NCBI GenBank assembly: GCA_038373885.1
Contig: JAWZYV010016058.1
Span: 558,001 to 622,000 of the forward strand
Length of the DNA: 64,000 bases
DNA from: Cheiracanthium punctorium
Taxonomy: Eukaryota; Arthropoda; Arachnida; Araneae; Cheiracanthiidae
Direction of reading: 5' to 3'
Position 1 is the first letter of the stretch; every line of letters starts with the position of its first letter. This document shows positions 52,635 to 63,180 of this stretch, piece by piece. The position numbers and the translations under genes are program-made. The notes beneath the pieces were generated by a model. That model was not told where the DNA came from. It made no database searches and worked only from the letters and a program-made list of their open reading frames with translations.

Positions 52635-55179
52635 ATTCTCATGTTTTTGTGTATTACATTTGCAAATGATTGCGTCGAGGAGATGTCGCAGAATCTGAAC
52701 AAATATCACTGCATGTAGTTGTAGGCAACTCTTTCGCATAAATTAAGCAAATGAGAACAATTGAAATTAAATAAGTGAAAATAATTAGTAAATTAATTTA
52801 AAAAGGTCATTATAAATCATGTAGTAACTAAAAATATTAAAGTAAATTTTATGGTTAAAAATTAGCAGGCGATAAAGATAATTTTCAAATTTTAAGACTT
52901 AGTTTTTACTTATCTTTATTAGATTTATGTAAGTATTTTCAATGCACAAAAATATACCTCATTTTATAAACTAACAAAACAGTCAGTACTTAACAAATTT
53001 TGCTTCACATTTCACAGCAAAAGCTGTTGTATTCATGTATTCATTTATTCCATGACTGACTCAAAGAGGCACAGATTCATAAGACGATTTTTATAGGCTG
53101 CCATCGAGTAATATATAATTACATGCAAATGAAAATCATGCTAGAAACGATATTAACAGTCTCTGCAATGGCCTTATTTACAGTAATTTTACTAGAATGT
53201 GTCTGTACAGCAAATGAATTATTATAATATCACAAAGGCTTTCTCTGAAATATTCATATTACATTCAGTTTTTAACTATATCAGGAATTCACTCAGTTAA
53301 AATAGTTTGTACTATTCAGAAATTAGTTTATATGTTATTTGGTTAAATGTTCATTTCGTGGAAACACCGTTGAAATAGTCAAACATAAACTATAAAATAC
53401 TACATTTTGCGTTTAACTAAAAGTATAAAATTGAGAATTGTCTTTCCCTTTGAATAATAAAGCATTTCTAAAAGTACTCGTGTGAAGGTAAACTATAATG
53501 TAGTAAATAACAGCCTTTTACTGCTTTAAAACGTGTTGGAGATATAACGTATTTCTAGTGAACTTATTATCTTGAGGTATTCATATATAAATCTTGGAAG
53601 ATTGACATTTATGAACGTACAAAAATATTAGACACAATGTTTTTCCTTTATGGCTTGATAGAAACTGTACTAACAGATCTATTCAGAATCGACTAAAAAT
53701 GCTAGCAATGATTTAAAGAAAACTTATGTATGTTACGTATAATATTTAATATTAAAATTTTAGTTTAAATGTTTTACTATCGTAAAACAGAAGGTTAAAA
53801 AAATGCAATCCTTTATATTTTCAAAATTTCTAAGAAAGAAGTATGTCACCTTTTTATTGTTACTATTATTAAATCCTGCTATATTTACTTCATAGTAACT
53901 AAAACTTATTTAACCTGTAAAACAGCAGTGTTTGGCTAATCCATCACTGAATATGGTAGATGTCGCAAGCTGAGCTAACAAAACTTAATTTTTCAAGCCA
54001 AACGGCTCACTCGATTTTCTGCTAAAGGTACCTTATCCTTGGAGAATTTTGACATGCTGTAACTGTCACTTGGGGGCAACACTCTAAGGAATGATATAAA
54101 AATATTTTATTTTCAATTTTCTGAATTATAATATCCCCAGAATGATAAATATATGGGTTTTTTTTGTAAAATTATGGATTTTCTTACTATTTTTGGATAC
54201 AGTTATTTTACTGATGATATGACTGATCTTTGGTTATATACTGGATAAATCTATAGTAAATTTATTGATTTTGGTTTATATGTGCGCAGGCACACACACG
54301 CATATACATGCATATATGTATGTGTGTATGTGGATTGAACTTAGTACCTCCTTCCTTTTTGAAGTTGTTAAAAATGTATGCACTCACAATCGAAAATAAA
54401 TTTCTTGTACTAGGTGCTAATCATTATATTTTACAAGAAGTTTATGCCGATCAAATGCGAATTATTAATGAAAGAACGTCCAAAACATATGTGCAGCCAT
54501 TGCTCCAGTTTAAGCAGCAGGTGGCCGTTGTATGGGACCCAGAGGTGATCATTTTGAACACATAAGATAATCCTTTCTTGCTCTTCATTTTTTTTTACTT
54601 TACGTCATTATCTAATACAATAATAGTAAAGATCGGTACTATGGGTTTTCAGGGTGTTCGAAAAATAAATTAATAAACAAATTATTTTTAACTATTTTGA
54701 CTCTCATCCCTCAAAATGTTTCTTTTGGTGAAGAATTTCTGTAAGATTTTAGATTGAAAAAATCCCTCAAGTTTGTAAAAATGTTATTAAAAAGGTTTTA
54801 ATTCAATAATATTGCATAACTATTTAAAAATCGTTAGTTTTTAAATACATTTTTATTTAAAACATTGCATGCAATTTATATGCCTTTTCTGAAAAAATGA
54901 ACTCTGATAGTAATATTTATCATCGAAAATTTAAGTAAGAATAATAAAAAATGAGAAAAAGCTTTATCCAAACCTGCAGAAGGTAATGTAGAAGTAATAA
55001 TTAGGAATAAAACTTCTCAAAGCATTGGATGCTGCTATCAATGGCATTTTTTGATATTTTGTTTTGCGGTATTACAATCAGTCCATTTAAAAGTCTTTTA
55101 AACATAATGATTCCACTAATCTGCAGTCCAAGACTCATTACATATATTTGAAAGTAATGCTTCAAACTTGCGGTTTGTA
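52635..55179. other. AT-rich interval, no recognisable gene
   Basis: An 85-codon ORF (54308-54565) ends VQPLLQFKQQVAVVWDPEV, which reads like real coding sequence but which I cannot assign. 'cagggtgttcgaaaaat' at 54651 resembles the MITE termini seen elsewhere, but I found no partner end. Confidence 0.35.
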
Positions 55180-55440
55180 CAGAATAACCAAAGGTTTATA
55201 CCTGTTTTATTTTCAGTAACATATACAATTCTTTTAAACCACCAAACTTTACTTTAACGGAGGAGCTTGTGTCAAAGTATATACCAATAACCTGAAAATC
55301 ACATTTCCACGACTGTAAAAGTTCAAAAACTGCATTGGACTCCGCTTTTCTTGTATCGTATAACAGCTTATGAATTCTAAAAAGTTTTCTAGAACAATCT
55401 TTAGAGAAGACTGGTTCTAGTCCCATCTATAAATCATTTC
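55180..55440 (-). pseudogene. Relic of a hAT-like transposase
   Basis: A minus-strand frame (ATG at 55424-55426, stop at 55196-55198) reads KLFRIHKLLYDTRKAESNAV, then FELLQSWKCDFQVIGIYFDT and SSSVKVKFGGLKELYMLL. The pattern 'LLQxWxxxxxVxGxxFDTxSSNxG.xxGA' is one I associate with a hAT-related transposase family widespread in arthropods and hydra, where the Asp of FDT is the first catalytic residue. Only about 75 residues survive, and an in-frame stop lies just upstream, so this is a fragment. The superfamily assignment is from memory of motifs and should be tested by search. Confidence 0.45.
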
Positions 55441-55726
55441 TTCATAAATCAGGTAAAAACTTTCTGTCCCAATGTACTATGTACTTTGAGGCATTAAACT
55501 TTCTTTTAACCTGTTTTTCAGCTTGACTAATAACCTGTTTTTCAGCTTGATAAATTTTCAAAATGTGATTGATAAATAATATTTCTCACTTCCGTCGCTT
55601 TCATTTGCAGTTATTCAATTTTATTTCATAGAATAGTGTTTATTCAATAAATCATGTCAATTCTCTAATGCGCGTGTCATTTTACTCTGTGTTTTGAATT
55701 TATAAGGGAGGGGAAAAATGAAAAAA

Positions 55727-56289
55727 CAGAGCGGATTCAGTTCGACCACTATAAAGTTTGGATGATCGTGGCTTTGTGCAGGTAACAGGTGGCAAAGGTG
55801 TATAAAATTGCAGAAAATTTTCGTCATTTCATAAAGCTTAATTTTTTTATATGTTCTTCTTCGCAGTACTAGAAATCACTATATCCCTTGCCAGACACTT
55901 TTCCATCGTGGCAAACCCCCGCCAGACAATCTCAAAGTCATGGAAAACGTAATTCTATTACGAGCGCGCTGCAGCATCGTAAGAAAGTTCAGAAGTACCA
56001 GTATAAAATGTACTTGGCATTTTGTGACAGCTTGACGTACTTCGTCGCGGTAGTTTACGAACACAACAGTTTTCCATGACTTTGAGATTGTCTGGCGGGG
56101 GTTTGCCACGATGGAAAAGTGTCTGGCAAGGGATAAAGTGATTTCTAGTATTACGAAGAAGAACATATAAAAAAATTAAGCTTTATGAAATGACGAAAAT
56201 ATTCTGCATTTCCATACACCTTTGCCACCTGTTACCTGCCAAAGCCACGGTCATCCAAACTTGATAGTGGCCGATTGTTCCTACCTCTG
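55727..56289. repeat. 563-bp fold-back with about 220-bp arms
   Basis: The left arm 55727-55948 and right arm 56069-56289 are reverse complements with only scattered differences. The innermost about 60 bases ('ccagacacttttccatcgtg', 'caaacccccgccagacaatc') are essentially perfect. The loop is 120 bp and GC-richer. ORFs of 95 and 63 codons on opposite strands result from the symmetry and are not genes. A fold-back transposon or an inverted duplication is the likely origin. Target duplications are not clear. Confidence 0.85.
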
Positions 56290-57539
56290 TTGGGGGGTAT
56301 GCGCAGAGAAAGTTTCAGCTTTTATACTATGACGAAGGTCTGGCGGTCGCTGGCTCTTGGACTATATATAACAGTAAATCAAATTTTTAAATGGAATTTT
56401 CTCGAAAATGGGGGAGAGTCGGCGGCTAATTCCTTGGCATTTTACTTTACTATGGGCCCCCTATAACCCATAAACATTTCATCAAAATCGGTGATCCCAA
56501 CGTCTGAGCCTCCCCTTGTAAGTTTAAATTCTTTCATCTTTTAACCACCCAAAAATTTTTGAGTGTTTTTTGTTAAAATGGCAATGTTTTATTTATCATA
56601 TCAGAATCAAAATTCTGAAAAGGGCTAATTACAGTAGAAAAAACAGCATATGTGCAAGGGATGATGCTAATGGTAAAATTACAAAAGATATACCAGCGAT
56701 GTGAAATTGAGAATAGATATATAGGTGCACTACAAAAGTAGACACGGCTTTTAAATATGTTTATATATTTTGTTGTAATATAAAAATATGAATACTTAAA
56801 ATAAAATATACAGTTGACAAACACTGACGAATTTTATGAGTATTCCATATTTGTTTTAAAAATTAGTGTAATTTTTGTATCCTTCAGGAATTTTTAATCG
56901 TATGAGCTCTAACTTCATATATTTTAATAATAGTACTTGAAGAAATTTTAAGGGTGAGACCTGTCTTTTAAAAGATTTTTTCATTGAATTGAAACCTAGT
57001 GGGCATTGTATAGAAGCAAAGATGACCATTTTAATACACATACAGCAATATTTTCTCAGCAATATGTTTCCAAGTCAAGTGATTTTGTCAAGCAATATCC
57101 AATAGCAGATAGTGAGTGCATTTCTTGGACACTTCTCTACACCATTAAGAAATTATGTTACAATATAATCGTAATATGCTGATTTAAAATAGCAAAATTA
57201 ATAAAAACAAAACTTATGATTTCTGGTTTAGTAAGTTTTTAGCTTTCCAAGATTTATGTGATGTATTTCAAGAATCCATGTACAAAAATAACTGTTATTT
57301 ATGTGTTTGCAGTAAAAGTATAAAACGTCAACTTTTATATTATTAAGTAGAGATGTATGAAATTTTACAGAAAAATGGCTTGAAAAAAAATATTGAATAT
57401 AAAATTTGTGAACTAAAGAAATATGACAGAAAAGTATGATATCTTGGAATGCGAGTAAATAAATATTAATTTTAATAGAAATATATTTGAAATAATTTAA
57501 ATGGGTGACATACACTATTTTCCGTCCATTTTTATCATT
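56290..57539. other. Repeat-like then AT-rich interval
   Basis: 56290-56530 is GC-richer and ends with 'catttcatcaaaatcggtga', a phrase typical of interspersed-repeat tails. I cannot assign a family. Beyond 56540 it is AT-rich with chance ORFs only. Confidence 0.35.
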
Positions 57540-57600
57540 AACTAGCTGATGTACCCGTTCTCCGTACGGGAGGTAGAAGGCGTATTTCAAACTTTTCTTG
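57540..57600. repeat. Short repeat motif with GC hairpin
   Basis: 'actagctgatgtacccgttc' is followed by 'tccgtacgggag', so CCCGT/ACGGG can pair. Very similar 'ctagctg..acccg..acggg' phrases recur as ends of interspersed repeats in arthropods (recollection, not searched). No protein or second end was identified. Confidence 0.3.
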
Positions 57601-60600
57601 CTATTGAACGAAGTTTATTCGATGTGAGCAAACGAAATATTTTATACCTAACTTTACTATATATGCATCAGAATAGCTAGCCTAAAAAATAATCAGTTCT
57701 GTTTTGTAGAAATTTTATAGTAGTATCCTTCTTGATCTGCTTAGCTTAGATCTTCACGGGTAATTCAAAACCCATAGCAAAAAAAAAAAATAAATAAATA
57801 ATAAAAAGAGAGAAGTTTGAAGTAATCAGAAATTAGTCGGTGCATACTCTGCTCAGGTATCTTCCCATCAGCGCATGTAAAAAATAATTTTATGGAAGTA
57901 AAATAATTCGTATTTGTATTAATGAAAAGTAAGCTTTATATTTTTCATTTTCATTCCTTTAAAATGAATAATGGATTTCATATTTAATTTTTAACATAAC
58001 ACTTACCGTAGTATTAGAATCGATTGATGCCATCGAAGTTGTCAGATTCAACTATCCTTGAGTGCTAGAAAACTGAACTTATTTCCGGCGCTCTTAGCCT
58101 TCGAAAATAATAATGCGTAAATATAGAAAAAAGTCAAAATTTATCCCTAAAGTTCTTTAAAGAACTCGTGTTTTGTATGCAACTGTTGCTATTTTGCATT
58201 TTACTTTCTGCACTATCAGCTTCAGCAGCCTACCAGAGGGAACGAAGCCTGTTTGACCGTTTCAAGAGTTTTAGCTGTAGATAATACCTATCTTATATAT
58301 TCATCCATCGCTTCACTTAACTCTGACGAATAAAATCTATTTTTAGAGCCAAATTCCAGAAAAAAAATTGCATACAACAAAAGGAAAATAATGCGAACTA
58401 TTTTATAACACCTTTTGTCCTGGATGGATTCCTGTCCAGAGTTGGGTATCACTCCCGTCAGTCTCTTCATTGGATATCACTTTGGTCCCCCACAGTTTGT
58501 CACCATAATAAAATGGCCAAAAATTTTGGCTGTTGTTGTATCAAAAGCCTGACCAAGCCTGAAAAGGTTCTGAAAAAAAGATGGACTATATTTACTTACA
58601 AAGTAGATAAATTGAATATCATGGTGTATAAAAGCCCTTTGATTAAGGCTTCGTACTGATAAACAGAAGGTTGAGATTTCGATTCCGACGTAGCACTGAA
58701 GAACACCGTGCGCATGCTGTGAACTTGCACCTTAAATCTCTGGTTCCAAAAGTTTCATTGGCAGTTGCTAGCAACTTCCAAATGTTGTAAATATTCAGAA
58801 TTCCCTTCATTCTAGTTAGGATCCGAATAGTGATGGGAAAATGCAGGAAGAGAGTACGCATGCAGCTCTACGTGGCACATTCGGTGTTGTTCTTTCATGG
58901 AAAACAAACTGACTTTAATGTCATAAATAAATTTTTAAATTGTAAAAACTAAATTCAAATTGCGTAAAAGGGTATTATTATGCAACCAAATTATTACTAA
59001 TATTTGTAGCCCAAATTTCTAATGCCACGTTTAATTCTAAAGTACATATAATGTTTTATTGAATTACTAAAACGAAAACCAAAATTACATGTGCGAGTTG
59101 AACATTTGAAAAAGATCGTGAATCAAAATACTTTTTATTTTAAGCACTTATCGCAGAATGTAAAACGTAAAAATGTGTGATGAAAATTTTAAAAATGGAT
59201 CAAGTTATCATAGCGTAATGATATCACACCGTTTTTCCAACGTAATTTTCTTTGTCATAATTCGATAGCATACAATGCCTCCTCAAAAAATTGCTCTTAC
59301 TAGCGGTTTTAAGTTCATTTGGACTTTTTAATTTTTATATTGGGAAATTTTAGTTACCATTTCCACTTATTCAAATTTAGCTATTTTTAGTGAACTTAAA
59401 AGCATTTTAACCTTTTATAATTTTATATTCGGAGTACTATAATGCTCTTCTAGCCTATAATTTTAAACAATAATATTAAGCACAACTATATATCAATTTA
59501 AAAAAAAAATGCTTGTGCAATAACCTCAGAAACATGAACCCAAGTTATTCTTTTGTTAAAACAGTCAGCGAGGCTCAGTTCATTTTAAAATAGAGCCTAC
59601 TTAAAAGATTTCAGAATTTTTTTTCTTTTATATATAGAAATAAACTTTTGTTAATGCGAATTTGTTCTACTCTCAATGTACATGTCGATCTGATTTTTCT
59701 TGATACTACCACTACTTGTTCTTTCTTTTGCATTGTAACCTAATAGTACATGGACATAAATTCTTTTTTCGTGAAATATATAAAAGAAAAAGATATATGG
59801 AGAACCCTAATGATTGTTTAGCTCTTATGGTTTCTGGTGAAGAATAAAAATGCTAAGGCTGCGTTTGATACTTTTGCTTTTATTTCCACGTCAAATGAAA
59901 AAATAATACCACTAACTAATTGCTTTTGTTCCTTTATCAGATATTTTCGATTTTGAAGCCATCAATGTGTACTGTTTTACTTAAAATTCATTTATTTTAC
60001 ATAATATGGAAAAATATTCAGTTTGAATGTGAATAAAATATTTATCTATTTTTGTTTTTGTTTGTTTTTTTGGTTTTGTTTTAAAATCGCTTTTATCTTT
60101 TAAAATTTAAATCAGCAAATTTTTAATAAAGTTTCTATTTCGAATACTATTTGTAAGAAAGTAATGTTATGTTCCTCTCTAGATTTTTTAAAACCGATTA
60201 TGTGATTTTAAGAGTTGTCTGTCATTACTAATTTTTTAATCCCTTTTATAAGAAGTACTTACTATTGTTATTATTATTATTACGACATAATCATACTTTA
60301 TTTGCCATATCATATTGTAGCTTTAACAATGCTCATGCAAATTTGCAAATAGATTATGAACTTTATATATGGTAAAAGGACCAGCAAAACAGAACCAGTC
60401 AATGAGCATTTTGCATATATTTAAAAAAGAATGAGTTTGAAGAGTTTTTTTACTTAATGGACTTGCTAAGATAACTTTTTCACATGCAGTTGGGAGGTAT
60501 TTGAAACTTCATTAGTTAATGATCAAATGTGCTTCTCTTCAAAAGAATAATCACTTGTCAATGCATTTGGAACATTTGGTTCCAATAGAATAATGATAAG

Positions 60601-61906
60601 GTTTTTGATATCATTCACCTATTCTGTTTATAATTGTTTTTAATAATTTATTTAATAACTTCATAAAACGTAAGAAATATCTGAACCTGTAAGCTGTGAT
60701 TCAAATTACCTCTTACAGTAATTCATAGATAGAGTTGCTAGTTAGATGTTTAATAACTTGATAAAATAATGGCGAAAAACCAATAAATGAACATATGCTC
60801 GTTTAGTGAGATTTTTCTCTGTTGCTAATAATAAAATTAAAATGCTTATTTGGTAAGTTTAAAATTGGTAAATTTGGTAAGTTTAACATTGAAAATCTTG
60901 TAATCGTCCGAAAAACACTCTCTGAACAGTGACTGAACATCCATGATCATTCACTAGCAGTAATTTTTTAAGTTGCTTTTCCCCGCGAATGAGCAGTTTC
61001 TTGGATACTGAAATGAATCTTTCATTCTTAAATGACTCCTTGTGTTTAGTTTAACTAAGCAATAGTCACCCCACTACCGGTAACCAAAGTAAAGAATCTA
61101 GAAACAGAATCCATAGCTCTTCTAAAAAGCTAATAGGCATGGATAATGTGACCATAAATTCCGTTTTCAGTTGACGTTCAAGCTTTCAAGCAACATGCAC
61201 CTTTTTTTCGAACACCATCCAAAAGACCCGTTTTAAGGAAAAGGACAGTATTAAAAAAATGGGCTTTGAAGATTAAAAAAAGATACCCGACTCTAGCGCT
61301 AGCTCTTAATTATGATTTTTTTTATAATCATTACTTAAGGTGAAATCATCTTCCCTGATGCATAAGGGATGGAACGCAATTGGAAGGAGTCGAAATTCTT
61401 AAACCCATATTTCTTGTAAAAGTAAGCATCCAAAAAATGTGCTTAGAATTTCATTCGCATTTTAAAATCAACATACATTTTTTTCGCCCCCCCCCCGCCA
61501 AATACATATGGTAAAAAAAGAGCAACCCTTGCTGCCAAACAATTTGCTGTAAAATTTAACGTGATTTTTTTTATCACCAAGGCTGTAAGAAATAGATGTA
61601 CAGATGTTACTGCCTCCCTCTAAAATTATTTTCGTTGATACCTAGGTGGAGAATAACGAGCATTTTTATAATTGGTACTAATAATGATTCAGTTTCCCTT
61701 TACCAGATTTTAAAAAGGGACGCTTGGGTGGAAGATAAATCTTTAATTAAAGATTTCACAACTCCTTCTGAAAGGCTGAAGTAATCGCTAAAACAAATCA
61801 CTGAATTTCAATAGTGCCATCTATGAATGAAAAAATAACTAAAGGGGGATTTAAGAAATATATGGGTTGTAGCGACCTCTTTCAAATAAAAATTCTGTAA
61901 GGCCTG
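57601..61906. other. AT-rich interval, no recognisable gene
   Basis: Short ORFs only. The plus strand at 58670-58760 reads RFRRSTEEHRAHAVNLHLKS, which could be coding but is unassigned. A poly-C run lies at about 61489-61497. Confidence 0.4.
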
Positions 61907-62290
61907 TGTTACATGCAGCGCAGAGACGGCCCGAGAGGCGCGTTGGCCCAAGGCGAAGCGCAAGAGCGGGGCCTCTTCTCTATCATGTCTTATGAGATAG
62001 CAATAAAATAGCCCAGGAGCGGGGCCTCTATAAGCGCGGGGCCTTAGGCGGTCGCCTACATTCGCACCCCCCTTGGGCCGGCCCTGTGCAGCGCCACCCC
62101 AAAAGCTAAGTACTTCAACTTCTACTCCAAGAATGTTTTTGCGCGCTCTTTCGAGAGAAGCCCACTCTTCCCAATTGGAGTGTCTTGCACGTTTTTCTCT
62201 GTACGCGTTGTGTTGTGTTTTTGGTAAATAAAAGTTTATTTTTCTGTTACAACTAGTAGTGATGTGTTAATTCTATCTTTAAATCCTACA
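61907..62290 (+). repeat. 5' LTR of Ty3/gypsy element (interrupted by a MITE)
   Basis: Starts TGTTAC (61907) and ends CCTACA (62290), one base before a primer-binding-site-like TGGTGACC. It contains an AATAAA polyadenylation signal at 62227-62232. Without the inserted MITE and its duplicated target it is about 211 bp. The 3' LTR lies beyond the window, so the 5' border is inferred from TG...CA ends only; TG at 61905 is an alternative. Confidence 0.6.
61922..62086. mobile_element. hAT-like MITE inside the LTR
   Basis: The 8-bp sequence TGCAGCGC occurs on both sides (61914-61921 and 62087-62094). Between them is a GC-rich 165-bp insert whose ends are inverted: '(c)agagacggccc' at left and, on the minus strand, 'cagggccggccc' at right. 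Eight-base target duplications with CA-GGC-GGCCC-like ends fit non-autonomous hAT elements. It encodes nothing. The first C may be shared with the duplication. Confidence 0.75.
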
Positions 62291-62291
62291 A

Positions 62292-62302
62292 TGGTGACCG
62301 CG
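62292..62302 (+). other. Primer binding site of gypsy element
   Basis: TGGTGACCGCG begins one base after the LTR end. TGG-starting sites pair with the CCA 3' end of a tRNA that primes minus-strand DNA, and TGGTGACC resembles the sites used by mag-type gypsy elements. The specific tRNA cannot be named from 11 bases. Confidence 0.6.
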
Positions 62303-62413
62303 TAAAACACTATACATAACCTTCTGATCGAAATACGTTCTTTGCACTACTTGGAATTATTTTTTGTTCCTGAACGCCGGAAAGCTGAACTGAGCTAAAC
62401 TCTCCTTTCTCGC

Positions 62414-63180
62414 ATGACGATGGCTGAAGTATCTGCTGTCAAAATACCAGTTTTTATCCCTACTGACCCGGCTCTATGGTTCACGATGGTGGAATCCACA
62501 TTCGAATTAGCGTCGCCAAAGCCAATTACTGAGTCGCGTACTAAGTATAACTATTGTGTGGCACATCTAGCGCCGGACATCGCCATGACGGTTCGTGATA
62601 TAATCATCTCTCCGGATAAAGCTGATCCTTACGGCAATTTGAAGGCTGAAATTATAGCTCGTTGTGGAGAAAGCAAAACGCAAGAGATTCGTGGTTTACT
62701 CGCCGGTGAACTGTTGGGTGACCGCAAGCCTTCGGAACTTTTACGTGTGATGCAAAGACATGCAGAAAACACCAACGTCACTGATGTGCTTCTTTTAGAG
62801 TTGTTCCTGCAGCAACTACCTTCAAACCTCCAATCCATTTTGGCTTCAATTACACCTTTACCCCCCCCCAAAAGGCTGCTGAAATTGCAGACAAAATTTT
62901 AGATGTTTCACCTGCCCAGGTAAGTGCTGTTTGTGATACAACTTCAAACGCAACACCGTATTTGGAGCTACTGAAAGAGCTTCAGTCTCTGCGTAAAGAA
63001 GTTGCTCTCTTACGGCGCTCGAGAAGTTTTTCTCGCGATCGTCAACCTCGTGGTTCCAGTTCGCATACCCGGGAAAGACCAACTGCAGATATATGCTGGT
63101 ATCACCAAAAATTCAAGTCGAAAGGCAAAAAGTGTATTCTGCCCTGCAACTTCCAGGGAAACGACCCCGGCAAGGAGTAG
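62414..63180 (+). pseudogene. gag: Ty3/gypsy gag with one homopolymer frameshift
   Basis: Capsid protein of the retrotransposon. It opens MTMAEVSAVKIPVF, has DPALWFTMVESTFELA and later GDRKPSELLRVMQRHA and LLLELFLQQLPSNLQSILAS, the conserved capsid segments of mag-type gypsy gags. After a run of nine C (62861-62869) the family-like text resumes in the -1 frame as QKAAEIADKILDVSPAQV, then a charged coiled region and a zinc-finger-like C-x2-H-x9-C-x3-C (CWYHQKFKSKGKKCILPC), ending at TAG 63178-63180. The intact protein would be about 255 residues. One C too few, or two too many, explains the break. A sequencing error in the homopolymer is as likely as a real mutation. The first of two close ATGs was chosen as start. 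Confidence 0.8.

Noticed and set aside
54308..54565. 85-codon plus ORF ending in plausible coding text
   Set aside because: Could be a fragment of an element or exon, but I cannot name a family or find splice sites, so it is noted only in the interval.
55879..56166. 95-codon minus ORF and 63-codon plus ORF in the fold-back
   Set aside because: They mirror each other because of the inverted repeat. No independent coding evidence.
57228..57590. 120-codon minus ORF
   Set aside because: Phe/Tyr/Ile-rich chance ORF that runs into a repeat motif at 57540.
58643..58861. 72-codon minus ORF and its plus-strand counterpart
   Set aside because: Both frames look mildly protein-like but neither matches a family I can name.
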